Origin: an uncultured Oscillospiraceae bacterium
GTDB lineage: Bacteria; Bacillota; Clostridia; Oscillospirales; Acutalibacteraceae
Direction: 5' to 3'
DNA length: 7,561 nucleotides
NCBI GenBank assembly: GCA_902461995.1
Contig: CABQAA010000097.1
Location: forward strand, 1 to 7,561
The stretch's first letter is position 1, and each line of letters opens with the position of its first letter. The position numbers and the translations under genes were made by a program. Of this stretch, positions 1-6,798 are shown piece after piece. A model generated the notes under the pieces. That model searched no databases. It saw only the letters and a program-made list of their open reading frames with translations, and had not been told where the DNA came from.

Positions 1-482
1 AAACCATTCCGCCTGGATTCCGGCATGGCGTTCGATGAACGCCGAAGCAGGACAGCTGCCGCCAATGGGACCGCCGCCAAAAAGCCGGCCGGATACAACA
101 ACAGTGCGGCGGCTTCTGCCGGAAGAACCCACGACCCGGCCAAGAAAAGAACAGCCGGCCAGTAGCCGACAGCCAAACACATGCGGCAAACAGCCGGGAA
201 CACCCGGTTCCAGGAAATACCGATCCCCACCCGCCGCCGGCGGGCGGAAAAGAGGTTGCGTAAGATGTATACGCAGCCTCCGGCGGCATATACGGCGGGA
301 AATCCGAACAAAAATCCGACCGCCATCCATATCGCCAAACCGGCATATTCCTCAGATGACAGCAGCTCTCTCAGCCAGACGGCTAGCCCTGTGTTCGCGA
401 CCATACAGGCACACACGAGCAGCGGCGAAGCGAATCCGACCCGTTCCGTCTTGCGCGGTGGGGCGCTGGAGGGCAGCGTCAT
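1..482 (-). CDS. Multi-pass membrane protein of unknown function (3' end outside window)
   Basis: An open frame starts at ATG 482 and stays open for 160 codons to the left edge without a stop. I do not recognise the family. A polar N-terminus (1-15) is followed by hydrophobic stretches at about 17-37, 46-74, 93-120 and 122-146, suggesting four membrane helices. An arginine cluster RRRR at 81-84 lies between helices 2 and 3, and RR follows helix 4, both plausibly cytoplasmic. The start is supported by an ATGA overlap with the restored GNAT stop (481-479) and by purine-rich AAGGA and GAGGA upstream. That overlap implies translational coupling with the GNAT gene. In the sequence as given, the frame is continuous with the first part of the GNAT gene, so it could be mistaken for the C-terminus of a fusion. 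A true fusion is unlikely because the correct GNAT ending is visible in the other frame. Confidence 0.68.
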   Translation of the reverse strand, partial: MTLPSSAPPRKTERVGFASPLLVCACMVANTGLAVWLRELLSSEEYAGLAIWMAVGFLFGFPAVYAAGGCVYILRNLFSARRRRVGIGISWNRVFPAVCRMCLAVGYWPAVLFLAGSWVLPAEAAALLLYPAGFLAAVPLAAAVLLRRSSNAMPESRRNG

Positions 483-1046
483 GTTCCTCGTTCCTTCCCA
501 TCTTTCTGGAATAGATCCAGGGTGTATCGGTATTTCACGCGGCCGTCCGGCAGTGTGACGCGTTCCGGCTTCCGGCCGCCGCAGGCACAGATTGACGCTG
601 CCGGACACGGTGTTTTCCTCCAGATGGCCGACCACCAGCTGTCTGAGTCCCCTCTCCCTGGCCGGCTGAAAGGACAGACAGAGCATCGCTTTCGCGTATC
701 CCTTTCCCCGCTCCGACGGCCGGACACCGTACCCGATATGGCCGCCGTAAAGCCGCAGCCAGTCGGTACAAAGAGAGCGGCGGAGATCCAGAAACCCGAG
801 AGGCCTCTCCGGCTCCTCATCCCGTATCAGGCAGAAGAGGCTCGCTGCCGCCAGACCGGCGGGTGGATTCGTCTCCATTCGCTTGATATCCTGCCGCCAG
901 GAGTCAAAATCCCGGCCCTTCAGATCCGAGGCCGCGGGCACGAGGACCTCCTCCGCGGCCCGCCACTCGGCATTATACGCGGCGACGGCCGGGCCGGACA
1001 GGGAAACGGCGGAAATCAGGCGCAGACCACCTGGCGTCCGCTTCAT
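479..1046 (-). CDS. GNAT-family N-acetyltransferase, interrupted by an apparent one-base frameshift
   Basis: This is a GNAT acetyltransferase, expected to move an acetyl group from acetyl-CoA to an amine; its substrate is unknown. It starts at ATG 1046, sharing one base with the ftsY TGA. Residues 1-151 read cleanly: EWRAAEEVLVPAASDLKGRDF (25-47 region), then the acetyl-CoA-binding segment GGHIGYGVRPSERGKGYAKAM (101-121) and the HLEENTVSGSV strand/loop (141-151). These resemble COG3981-type predicted acetyltransferases. After Val151 (codon at 596-594) the expected ending is in another frame: ICACGGRKPERVTLPDGRVK and on through YRYTLDLF to a TGA at 481-479. Dropping one A of the AA at 593-592 joins the halves as SGSV-ICACGG and gives a 188-residue protein of normal length. 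In the frame as given, codons 152-188 are nonsense-like (NLCLRRPEAGTR onward) and the frame runs on into the next gene. Whether this is a sequencing error or a real mutation cannot be told here. If real, the last strands of the fold are lost and the enzyme is probably inactive. Confidence 0.8.
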
Positions 1047-1960
1047 CAGCGATCCGTTCCAAAAAGGCCGCGGGCGAAGTCTTCGGGATCAAAAGGCATC
1101 AGATCGTCCACGCCCTCCCCGACACCGACGAACTTGACCGGCACATCGAGTTCCTCCCGGATGGTGAGGACCACGCCGCCCCGTGCCGTGCCGTCGAGCT
1201 TTGTCAGCACGATCCCGGTAATGCCCGCAGCGTTTCGAAATTCCCGGACCTGATTGACCGCGTTCTGACCGGTGGTGGCGTCGAGGACGAGCAGGATCTC
1301 CTTATCCGCCTCGGGCAGCTCCCGGTCGATGACCCGGCCGATTTTGTTCAATTCATCCATCAGATTCTTTTTATTGTGCAGACGTCCGGCAGTGTCGCAG
1401 ATGACGATATCGGCCCCCCGGGCCTTGGCGGCGGACAGGGTGTCAAACACGACGGCGGCCGGATCGGAGCCCTGGGTATGCTTGACGATCGCGGCGCCCG
1501 CCCGGTCGGCCCAGATTTCGAGCTGTTCGATCGCGGCGGCGCGGAAGGTGTCCGCCGCGCCCAGTACCACTTTTTTCCCCTCCGCTTTGAAACGGGCGGC
1601 GAGCTTGCCTATGGTGGTGGTTTTGCCCACCCCGTTGACCCCGATCACCAGGATGACCGCCGGTTTGGTGTGCAGGTTCAGTTCCTGCCCGCCCCGCAGC
1701 ATTTCGGCCACGGTTTCCTCGAGCAATCCCTGGATGCGTCCGGGATCCGTCTCGCCCCGCTCCTTGACCTTGCGGCGCAGCTCCTCACAGATGCGGCCGG
1801 CCGTGCTCGCCCCCACATCCCCCATGATGAGGATCTCCTCGAGTTCTTCGAACAGCTCCTCATCGATGCGGGTGAAAGAATGGAGCATCGTGTTCATGGA
1901 ATTCAGGAGGGAATCCCGTGTTTTTTTGAGTCCCTCGCCGATTTTGCTGAAAAAGCCCAT
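1046..1960 (-). CDS. ftsY: Signal recognition particle receptor FtsY
   Basis: This is a complete 304-residue FtsY, the SRP-receptor GTPase that binds Ffh at the membrane and hands translating ribosomes to the Sec translocon. The N-terminus is short: MGFFSKIGEGLKKTR is the amphipathic membrane-binding motif, and there is no long acidic A domain, as in Gram-positive FtsY. The N domain spans about 20-95. The G domain has G1 GVNGVGKTTT (107-116), DTFRAAA (137-143), G3 DTAGR (189-193), DATTGQNA (227-234), G4 TKLD (253-256) followed by GTARGG, and closing motif GVGEGVDDLMPF (279-290). All GTPase motifs are intact. I chose the ATG at 1960 because AGAAAGAGG ends 7 bases upstream; the in-frame ATG at 1966 would leave only 1 base. 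It follows a YcxB-like gene after 55 bases, and its TGA shares one base with the ATG of the GNAT gene. The ylxM-ffh genes that often follow ftsY in Firmicutes are not here. Confidence 0.97.
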   Translation of the reverse strand: MGFFSKIGEGLKKTRDSLLNSMNTMLHSFTRIDEELFEELEEILIMGDVGASTAGRICEELRRKVKERGETDPGRIQGLLEETVAEMLRGGQELNLHTKPAVILVIGVNGVGKTTTIGKLAARFKAEGKKVVLGAADTFRAAAIEQLEIWADRAGAAIVKHTQGSDPAAVVFDTLSAAKARGADIVICDTAGRLHNKKNLMDELNKIGRVIDRELPEADKEILLVLDATTGQNAVNQVREFRNAAGITGIVLTKLDGTARGGVVLTIREELDVPVKFVGVGEGVDDLMPFDPEDFARGLFGTDR

Positions 1961-1967
1961 ATGCATG

Positions 1968-1976
1968 CCTCTTTCT
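1968..1976 (-). promoter_or_regulatory. Ribosome binding site of ftsY
   Basis: AGAAAGAGG on the minus strand, 7 bases before the ATG at 1960 and only 1 base before the ATG at 1966. The spacing picks the downstream of the two nearby ATGs (the start region reads ATGCATATG). Confidence 0.7.
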
Positions 1977-1980
1977 ACTG

Positions 1981-2006
1981 TGACGGCGGGGGCAAACCCC
2001 GTGTCA
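1981..2006 (-). other. Possible RNA hairpin between the YcxB-like gene and ftsY
   Basis: On the minus strand TGAC-A-CGGGG-TTTGC-CCCCG-CC-GTCA can fold into a 9-pair stem with a small internal loop (A opposite CC) and a 5-base loop. It fills much of the 55-base gap, the longest intergenic gap in the window, ending just 4 bases before the ftsY Shine-Dalgarno. No run of U follows, so it is not a typical intrinsic terminator. It may protect or separate the transcript segments or tune ftsY translation, or be chance in GC-rich DNA. Confidence 0.4.
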
Positions 2007-2015
2007 AAGCCAGGA

Positions 2016-2588
2016 TTATATCTTTAATCTCTTATAGGATATGTCGGGGAAAGTCCGCAAATACGCGATGAGGGATTCCGGAGATCCTTTCGTAAAATTC
2101 GTCTTTTCCAGGATGTCCGCGCGGGTCTTATTGTGATAGAGCAGGATCAGGCCGTCGGTCTCCACTACCTTATACAAGGCGGCATAAGCCGTCCGCCACT
2201 CGCCGAGCGCGTTTTCCTCCGCGTATTCCTCTTCGTAGAACCGCAGGGTATAGGACTGATCCACGAAGCCGGAAGCCGAGCGGATCACCGACCGCGCGTT
2301 CTGCCGGGGCAGCACATAGGCCACAAATCCCATGACGAGAGAGCTGCCCATCATGGTCAGCGCCGTCCCCCGCACCTCGTGCCCGCCTTCGGAAAAGCAG
2401 AAATCCAGCACCAGCAGGAAGGTCCCGGCGGCAAAGAGCAGGGCGCACAGAAGTATCATCGCCCGGCCCCCGCCCGTCAGCTTGAGATGCGCGCGGGCAA
2501 ACCGGGTGTACAACTCCTCGGTCAGCACCCCCTCGGCTGCAAAACGCGGCTCTTTGGTTTGACCGTCCGGCACACAGTCGGCGTCCAT
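2016..2588 (-). CDS. YcxB-like two-TM membrane protein (second of a tandem pair)
   Basis: A 190-residue paralogue of the gene just upstream. The order is the same: a short hydrophilic N-terminus, EGVLTEELY (19-27), two hydrophobic segments (about 43-65 and 75-94), then a soluble C-terminal domain with LYKVVETDGLILLYHNK and a final YKRLKI. The family call (YcxB-like, PH-like domain after two helices) is from this pattern; the function is unknown. The start is the ATG at 2588, because a consensus AAAGGAGG lies 7 bases upstream. An in-frame ATG at 2627 would add 13 residues (MSRINGSSKGGTT) that overlap the previous gene and translate its ribosome binding site. The gap to the preceding stop is 13 bases. 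Composition is ordinary for the window (68% GC over 2341-2400), unlike its paralogue. Differences in the first helix and the loop (HEVRG versus DRRN) suggest the two may pair or have diverged in partner; that is inference. Confidence 0.87.
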   Translation of the reverse strand: MDADCVPDGQTKEPRFAAEGVLTEELYTRFARAHLKLTGGGRAMILLCALLFAAGTFLLVLDFCFSEGGHEVRGTALTMMGSSLVMGFVAYVLPRQNARSVIRSASGFVDQSYTLRFYEEEYAEENALGEWRTAYAALYKVVETDGLILLYHNKTRADILEKTNFTKGSPESLIAYLRTFPDISYKRLKI

Positions 2589-2595
2589 GGTGGTG

Positions 2596-2603
2596 CCTCC
2601 TTT
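2596..2603 (-). promoter_or_regulatory. Ribosome binding site of the second YcxB-like gene
   Basis: AAAGGAGG on the minus strand, 7 bases before the ATG at 2588. Its first bases coincide with the TAA stop of the upstream paralogue (2604-2602), so the ribosome finishing that gene sits on this site. It argues for the 2588 start over 2627. Confidence 0.82.
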
Positions 2604-3180
2604 ACTTGACCCGTTTATACGGGACATGCCATGTCCCGCGCAGATACGCGGTCAATGCCTCGGGCGTACCCTTGCGGAACCCGGATTTATCGAGGATATG
2701 CGCCTGGATTTTGTTGATATACAGCAGGACCAGTTCATCCGATTCCACCACCTTATACAACTCCCCATAATAGGTGGTGAGCTGGCTCCGGGAGGTATAT
2801 TCGGTCAGCCGATCGGCATAAAGACACAAGCTATGTGAACGTCCAACCATCCCTTTGGCTGTTTTGAGTAAGGCTCGCGAACTGATCCGAGGACTGAACG
2901 GAAGGTACACTACCAGAAAGGCGCCGAGAAGCATCATTATAATCCCCAGAAGCAGATTCCTTCTGTCCACTATAAAAACTGCCAGCAGCACATTCAGCAG
3001 TCCCAAAGCAAGAGCGAGCACACCATAAATCAAAAATCTCTTCTTAATGCCATTCGCCTTCATATTCACCTGGTTGTACATGACGTACAGTTCCTCGCTC
3101 AGAACGTATTCCACTACAAAAGCGGGTTCGGGCGGCGCTGCGGCCGGAGCCTGCGGCGTCAAATTCGAATCGTTTTCCAT
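2602..3180 (-). CDS. YcxB-like two-TM membrane protein (first of a tandem pair)
   Basis: A 192-residue protein. A Pro/Ala-rich N-terminus (about 1-20) leads to the motif EYVLSEELY (24-32), then two hydrophobic segments (about 49-71 and 76-93) separated by a short DRRN turn, then a soluble C-terminal domain of about 100 residues with LYKVVESDELVLLYINK near its start and YKRVK at the end. This layout resembles YcxB-like proteins, in which a PH-like domain follows two helices. The assignment is by pattern only and the function is unknown. Start ATG at 3180 has GAGGAGG 8 bases upstream. It begins 32 bases after the smc stop, and its TAA overlaps the ribosome binding site of the next gene, so it is part of the same transcript. 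Its last 54 residues are 31/54 identical, without gaps, to the corresponding stretch of the next gene. Base composition is odd: positions 2941-3120 count to about 44% GC, far below the neighbours. Confidence is high that it is a gene, moderate on the family. Confidence 0.85.
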   Translation of the reverse strand: MENDSNLTPQAPAAAPPEPAFVVEYVLSEELYVMYNQVNMKANGIKKRFLIYGVLALALGLLNVLLAVFIVDRRNLLLGIIMMLLGAFLVVYLPFSPRISSRALLKTAKGMVGRSHSLCLYADRLTEYTSRSQLTTYYGELYKVVESDELVLLYINKIQAHILDKSGFRKGTPEALTAYLRGTWHVPYKRVK

Positions 3181-3188
3181 ACTATGTG

Positions 3189-3195
3189 CCTCCTC
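3189..3195 (-). promoter_or_regulatory. Ribosome binding site of the first YcxB-like gene
   Basis: GAGGAGG on the minus strand, 8 bases before the ATG at 3180, in the 32-base gap after smc. It is a near-perfect Shine-Dalgarno sequence and fixes this start. Confidence 0.8.
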
Positions 3196-3212
3196 ATACT
3201 CCCCTTTGAGCG

Positions 3213-6200
3213 TTACCCCTTGTCCACCTGAATGCCGAGCTTCTCCTCAACCTCGCTCGCCCGCAGTTCCAGCAGCTTGGAGACGCCCCGTTCCTGCATG
3301 GTCACGCCATATAGAACATCCGCTTCCTCCATGGTGCCCCGACGGTGGGTGATGACGATGAACTGGGTCTTCCCCGTCATCCTCCGCAGATACTGGGCAT
3401 ACCGGTCCACGTTAACGTCGTCGAGAGCCGCCTCGATTTCGTCGAGCACGCAGAAAGGCGAGGGTGTCACCTTGAGAATCGCGAACAGGAGCGCAATGGC
3501 CACCAGGGCCTTCTCTCCGCCCGACAGGGCGTCGAGATTCAGGATTACCTTGCCCGGGGGCTGCACATGCATTTCGATGCCGGACCCGAGAATGTCGTCC
3601 GGATCGGTCAGCTTCAGTTCCCCCTTGCCTCCGCCGAAGAGTTCGGTGAAGACGATGCCGTAATTATAATTGATCTGACGGAACCGATCAAGGAAAATTT
3701 CCCGCATCTGCACCGTCAGATCGCCGATCAGACGAAGCAGCTCTTCTTTGGAGGTTTCCACATCTTTGACCTGTGTGCTGAGGAACTCGTAGCGTTCGCT
3801 GACCTCGCGGTATTCTTCGATGGCGTCGACGTTGACGCTCCCGAGCGACCGGATCCGGTTTTTAAGTTCGGCCAGACGCCTGGTGGCCTCCGGCACATCC
3901 TCGGCGGGCCGGACGATGGCCTCCGCCTCGCTGCGGGTAAGCTCGTATTCCTCATACAGACGGCGGACCACGTCGTCCGCCTCCCGGCCGGCGGCGGCGC
4001 ATTTTTCCTCGATACGGGCGGCTTCGAGTCCCGCCTTTTCCCGTTCTTCGGATTTATCCCGCGACTGCTGACGCAGGGCGGCCTGCTCGGCTTCACCTTT
4101 GGCACGTTCCGCCATCAGCTCGTCGATCCGGGCCCCGGTTCCGGCCGCCCGGGTACGCAGCACCCCGGCCTGTTCAGTCAGAGCGGCGGCGCGTTCCTCC
4201 AGCGTTTCATTCGTCCGGGCCAGTTCCTCCGTCTGACGATGCAGGGATTCCCTGGCTCCCGCTTCGTCCGCGAGGCGGACCTGCAGATCCGCGATAGCGG
4301 CGTGCTCGGCCTCGATTTCCTTCTCGATCGCCAGCTTCTGCAGCCGCATCTCCCCGATGCCGGCGGAAAGTTCCTCCCGGCGGCGGGACAATTCCTCCCG
4401 GTTGCCGCTTAAAGCAGCCAGCTCCTCCTCCACGGCCGCTTTCCGGGCATTCACATCGACAGCTTCGGCCTCGGCTTCAGCGGACTGGCGGCGGCATTCC
4501 TCTGCCCGTTCCCCGAGAGCGGCCCGTTCTGCTTCCCCCTCTTCGAGGGCACGGCGGGCGGCGTCGGCCTGCTCGGACAGGCGGCGCACTTCGCCTTCCA
4601 GCCGGATTTTCTCTTCACCCGCGCTCGACAGCTCGCCTCTCGCCCCGGTCAGGGAGGCTTCGGCAGCGGCAACCTCCTGGGACAGGCGTGTCACCTCATC
4701 CTTGGCCGCACGGGCTTTTTCGGTCAGTGCTTCGGCGTCCTTCCGCAGCCGTTCGATCTCGGCCCGGCGGGACAGCAGACCCGCGCCCTTGACACTGGAT
4801 CCGCCTGTCATGGAACCGCCGGCGTTGACCACCTGACCGTCCAGCGACACGACCCGGAACCGGTAATGGTAGCGCTTGGCGATCCGCACCGCGGCGTCGA
4901 GATCCTCCGCCACAGCGGTGCGGCCGAGCAGACTGCGCACCACGCCGTCATAAGCGGGCGCCGCCGATACAAGGGCGGAAGCGAGGCCGACGAAACCCGG
5001 TTCCTCTTCCAATCCCTTTTCCGTCAGTTCGGACCCTTTGACAGAGGACAGGGGCAGGAAGGTCGCCCGGCCGCCCTTGGTTTCCTTTAAGTACCGGATC
5101 GCCTCCTTGGCGTCCTCTTCCCGGTCGCAGACGAGGTTCTGAGCCGCCCCGCCGAGGGCGGTCTCGACCGCCAGGGCATAGGCCGGCGCCGCCTGAACCA
5201 GGCGGGAAACCGGACCGTGGATGCCTGTGAGCTCACCCCGGTCAGCCTGCTTCATCACGGCCTTGACACTCTGGGCAAAGCCCTCGAGGTTCCGCTCCAT
5301 CTCTTCGAGCAGCCGGACCCGGCGAACCTTTTCCCCCGCGTCGAGGCCGAGCTTGTCCGCCTCTTCCTTAGCGGTGGCGAGCTTCGCGGCCCGGGAGCGG
5401 TACCGCATCTCGTACCCCGCCAGGCTGTTCTGGAGTTCCTCCGCCCGCTCGCCGGCATGGCGCAGATCCTCCGCCCGGGCGGCCAGCTCCTTTTCCGCTG
5501 CGGCGCTCTGCTCAGTCCGCAGAGAAATGCCCGCAGCCAGCTGGGACAGGCGCATGGTGATTTCTGAAAGCGAGGATTCGCTCGTGACCGAGCGGACCCG
5601 GATATCGGACAGGCGGAGTGCCAGCGCCGCCGCCTCCTTCGAGAGTTCCTCGATCCGGCCGGAGAAGGAATCGTGGCTCTCCAGAAGCCCGGAAAGCTCC
5701 GCTTCGAGCGCCCGCCGGCCGTCCTCCGCCGCGGCTGCGGCGGTCTCTTTCTCGGCGATGGCGGCCTCCCTGGCGGCGATATCCCGCCGGATGCCCTCGC
5801 CGCCCTCTTCGGATTGGGCGAGCTGGGCGTTCAGGCGGCCGATGGTCTCGTTGTTGTGGAAGATATCGTTGCGCAGAAGCCCCGCGTCGCTCTCACAGCG
5901 GGCGGCTTCTTCCTCGAAGCGGCGTGCCTCCTGTCGCACCTCGTCCATCCGGACGGTCAGACGCTGAGACGCTTCGGCAAGCTCGTCAATGCGCGCTTCG
6001 ATCTCCTCGGCGGCCTCTCCCGCGGCGTCGTACTGGGTGCGGGCGAGCTCGAGCTTGGCATTCAGGTCCCGCAGTATGTCCCGGCTCTGCTCGATGGTGC
6101 GCAACCACAGGCCGATCTCGACCTCTTTTTTCTCCCCTGCCAGGGCGAGATACTTCTTGGCCTTCTCGGCCTGAATTTTCAGAGGCCCGACCCGTTCCTC

Positions 6201-6794
6201 CAGCTCGGTGACGATATCCCGCAGCCGGAGCAGATTGTCCTCCGCCGCGTTCAGCCGCCGTTCCGCCTCGTTTTTCCGGTAGCGGTATTTGGAAATGCCA
6301 GCCGCTTCCTCGAAAATTTCGCGGCGTTCTTCCGATTTGGACGCTACGATATCCCCGATCCGGCCCTGGCCGATGATGGAATAGCCGTCCCGGCCGAGGC
6401 CGGTATCCATGAAGAGCATCTGGACGTCCTTAAGACGGACAGACGCGCCGTTGAGCAGATATTCGCTTTCCCCCGAACGGTAATACCGGCGGGTAACTTT
6501 GATGTCATCGGCATCGAAATCCAGTCCCCGGGCGGTGTTGTCCACCGTCAGGGACACCTCCGCGAAACCGACGGCCCGGCGGCTCGATGTGCCGTTGAAG
6601 ATGACGTCCTCCATTTTCGAACCCCGCAGGCTCTTGCTCGACTGCTCGCCGAGCACCCAACGGATGGCGTCACTGATATTGGATTTACCGCTGCCGTTCG
6701 GGCCGACGACGGCGGTGATGCCCTGTCCAAAGGTAAACACCGTCTTGTCGGGAAAGGATTTGAAGCCCTGTATTTCCAAGGATTTGAGCAGCAC
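3213..6794 (-). CDS. smc: Chromosome segregation protein SMC
   Basis: This is a complete 1193-residue SMC ATPase, close to the usual bacterial length of about 1180-1190. SMC dimers, with ScpA and ScpB, load on the chromosome and extrude loops to compact and separate sister chromosomes. The N-terminal head has Walker A GPNGSGKS (31-38), the arginine of LRG at 57 (the arginine-finger position in Bacillus SMC) and the Q-loop glutamine at 143 in GQGRIG. A long Ala/Glu/Arg-rich coiled coil follows (about 165-500), then a hinge (about 500-665) ending in the glycine-rich GGSMTGGSS, then the returning coiled coil. The C-terminal head has signature LSGGEK (1090-1095), Walker B VLDE (1116-1119) with catalytic Glu1119, and the switch histidine in ITHRR (His1150). 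All key residues are present, so it should be active. The GTG at 6794 is chosen because LLKSLEIQGFKSF is the family N-terminus and AAGGAAG lies 9 bases upstream. An in-frame ATG at 6899 would overlap the radical SAM gene by about 100 bases and add non-conserved residues. Confidence 0.97.
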   Translation of the reverse strand: MLLKSLEIQGFKSFPDKTVFTFGQGITAVVGPNGSGKSNISDAIRWVLGEQSSKSLRGSKMEDVIFNGTSSRRAVGFAEVSLTVDNTARGLDFDADDIKVTRRYYRSGESEYLLNGASVRLKDVQMLFMDTGLGRDGYSIIGQGRIGDIVASKSEERREIFEEAAGISKYRYRKNEAERRLNAAEDNLLRLRDIVTELEERVGPLKIQAEKAKKYLALAGEKKEVEIGLWLRTIEQSRDILRDLNAKLELARTQYDAAGEAAEEIEARIDELAEASQRLTVRMDEVRQEARRFEEEAARCESDAGLLRNDIFHNNETIGRLNAQLAQSEEGGEGIRRDIAAREAAIAEKETAAAAAEDGRRALEAELSGLLESHDSFSGRIEELSKEAAALALRLSDIRVRSVTSESSLSEITMRLSQLAAGISLRTEQSAAAEKELAARAEDLRHAGERAEELQNSLAGYEMRYRSRAAKLATAKEEADKLGLDAGEKVRRVRLLEEMERNLEGFAQSVKAVMKQADRGELTGIHGPVSRLVQAAPAYALAVETALGGAAQNLVCDREEDAKEAIRYLKETKGGRATFLPLSSVKGSELTEKGLEEEPGFVGLASALVSAAPAYDGVVRSLLGRTAVAEDLDAAVRIAKRYHYRFRVVSLDGQVVNAGGSMTGGSSVKGAGLLSRRAEIERLRKDAEALTEKARAAKDEVTRLSQEVAAAEASLTGARGELSSAGEEKIRLEGEVRRLSEQADAARRALEEGEAERAALGERAEECRRQSAEAEAEAVDVNARKAAVEEELAALSGNREELSRRREELSAGIGEMRLQKLAIEKEIEAEHAAIADLQVRLADEAGARESLHRQTEELARTNETLEERAAALTEQAGVLRTRAAGTGARIDELMAERAKGEAEQAALRQQSRDKSEEREKAGLEAARIEEKCAAAGREADDVVRRLYEEYELTRSEAEAIVRPAEDVPEATRRLAELKNRIRSLGSVNVDAIEEYREVSERYEFLSTQVKDVETSKEELLRLIGDLTVQMREIFLDRFRQINYNYGIVFTELFGGGKGELKLTDPDDILGSGIEMHVQPPGKVILNLDALSGGEKALVAIALLFAILKVTPSPFCVLDEIEAALDDVNVDRYAQYLRRMTGKTQFIVITHRRGTMEEADVLYGVTMQERGVSKLLELRASEVEEKLGIQVDKG

Positions 6795-6798
6795 CGTT

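Noticed and set aside
586..600. Programmed ribosomal frameshift in the GNAT gene
   Set aside because: The junction GTC-AAT-CTG has no slippery heptamer and I saw no convincing downstream pseudoknot. A one-base indel or sequencing error is the simpler reading.
1981..2006. Intrinsic terminator before ftsY
   Set aside because: The hairpin is followed by CAGTAGAAAGAGG, not a U-tract, so it does not meet the usual terminator form.
1272..2071. Overlapping plus-strand open frames opposite ftsY
   Set aside because: FtsY motifs on the minus strand fully explain this DNA, and the plus-strand translations look like reverse-strand shadows (Ser/Arg/Pro-rich).
2589..2627. Upstream ATG at 2627 for the second YcxB-like gene
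   Set aside because: It would translate a consensus ribosome binding site and overlap the preceding gene. ATG 2588 has AAAGGAGG at ideal spacing.
3345..4412. Plus-strand open frame of 355 codons opposite the smc 3' half
   Set aside because: It is a mirror of the SMC coiled coil and C-terminal head, with low-complexity content and no convincing family pattern.
4000..5900. Repetitive Ala/Glu/Arg-rich DNA within smc as a possible tandem repeat
   Set aside because: The repetition is at codon and heptad level, as expected for a coiled coil; no exact tandem repeat unit is visible.
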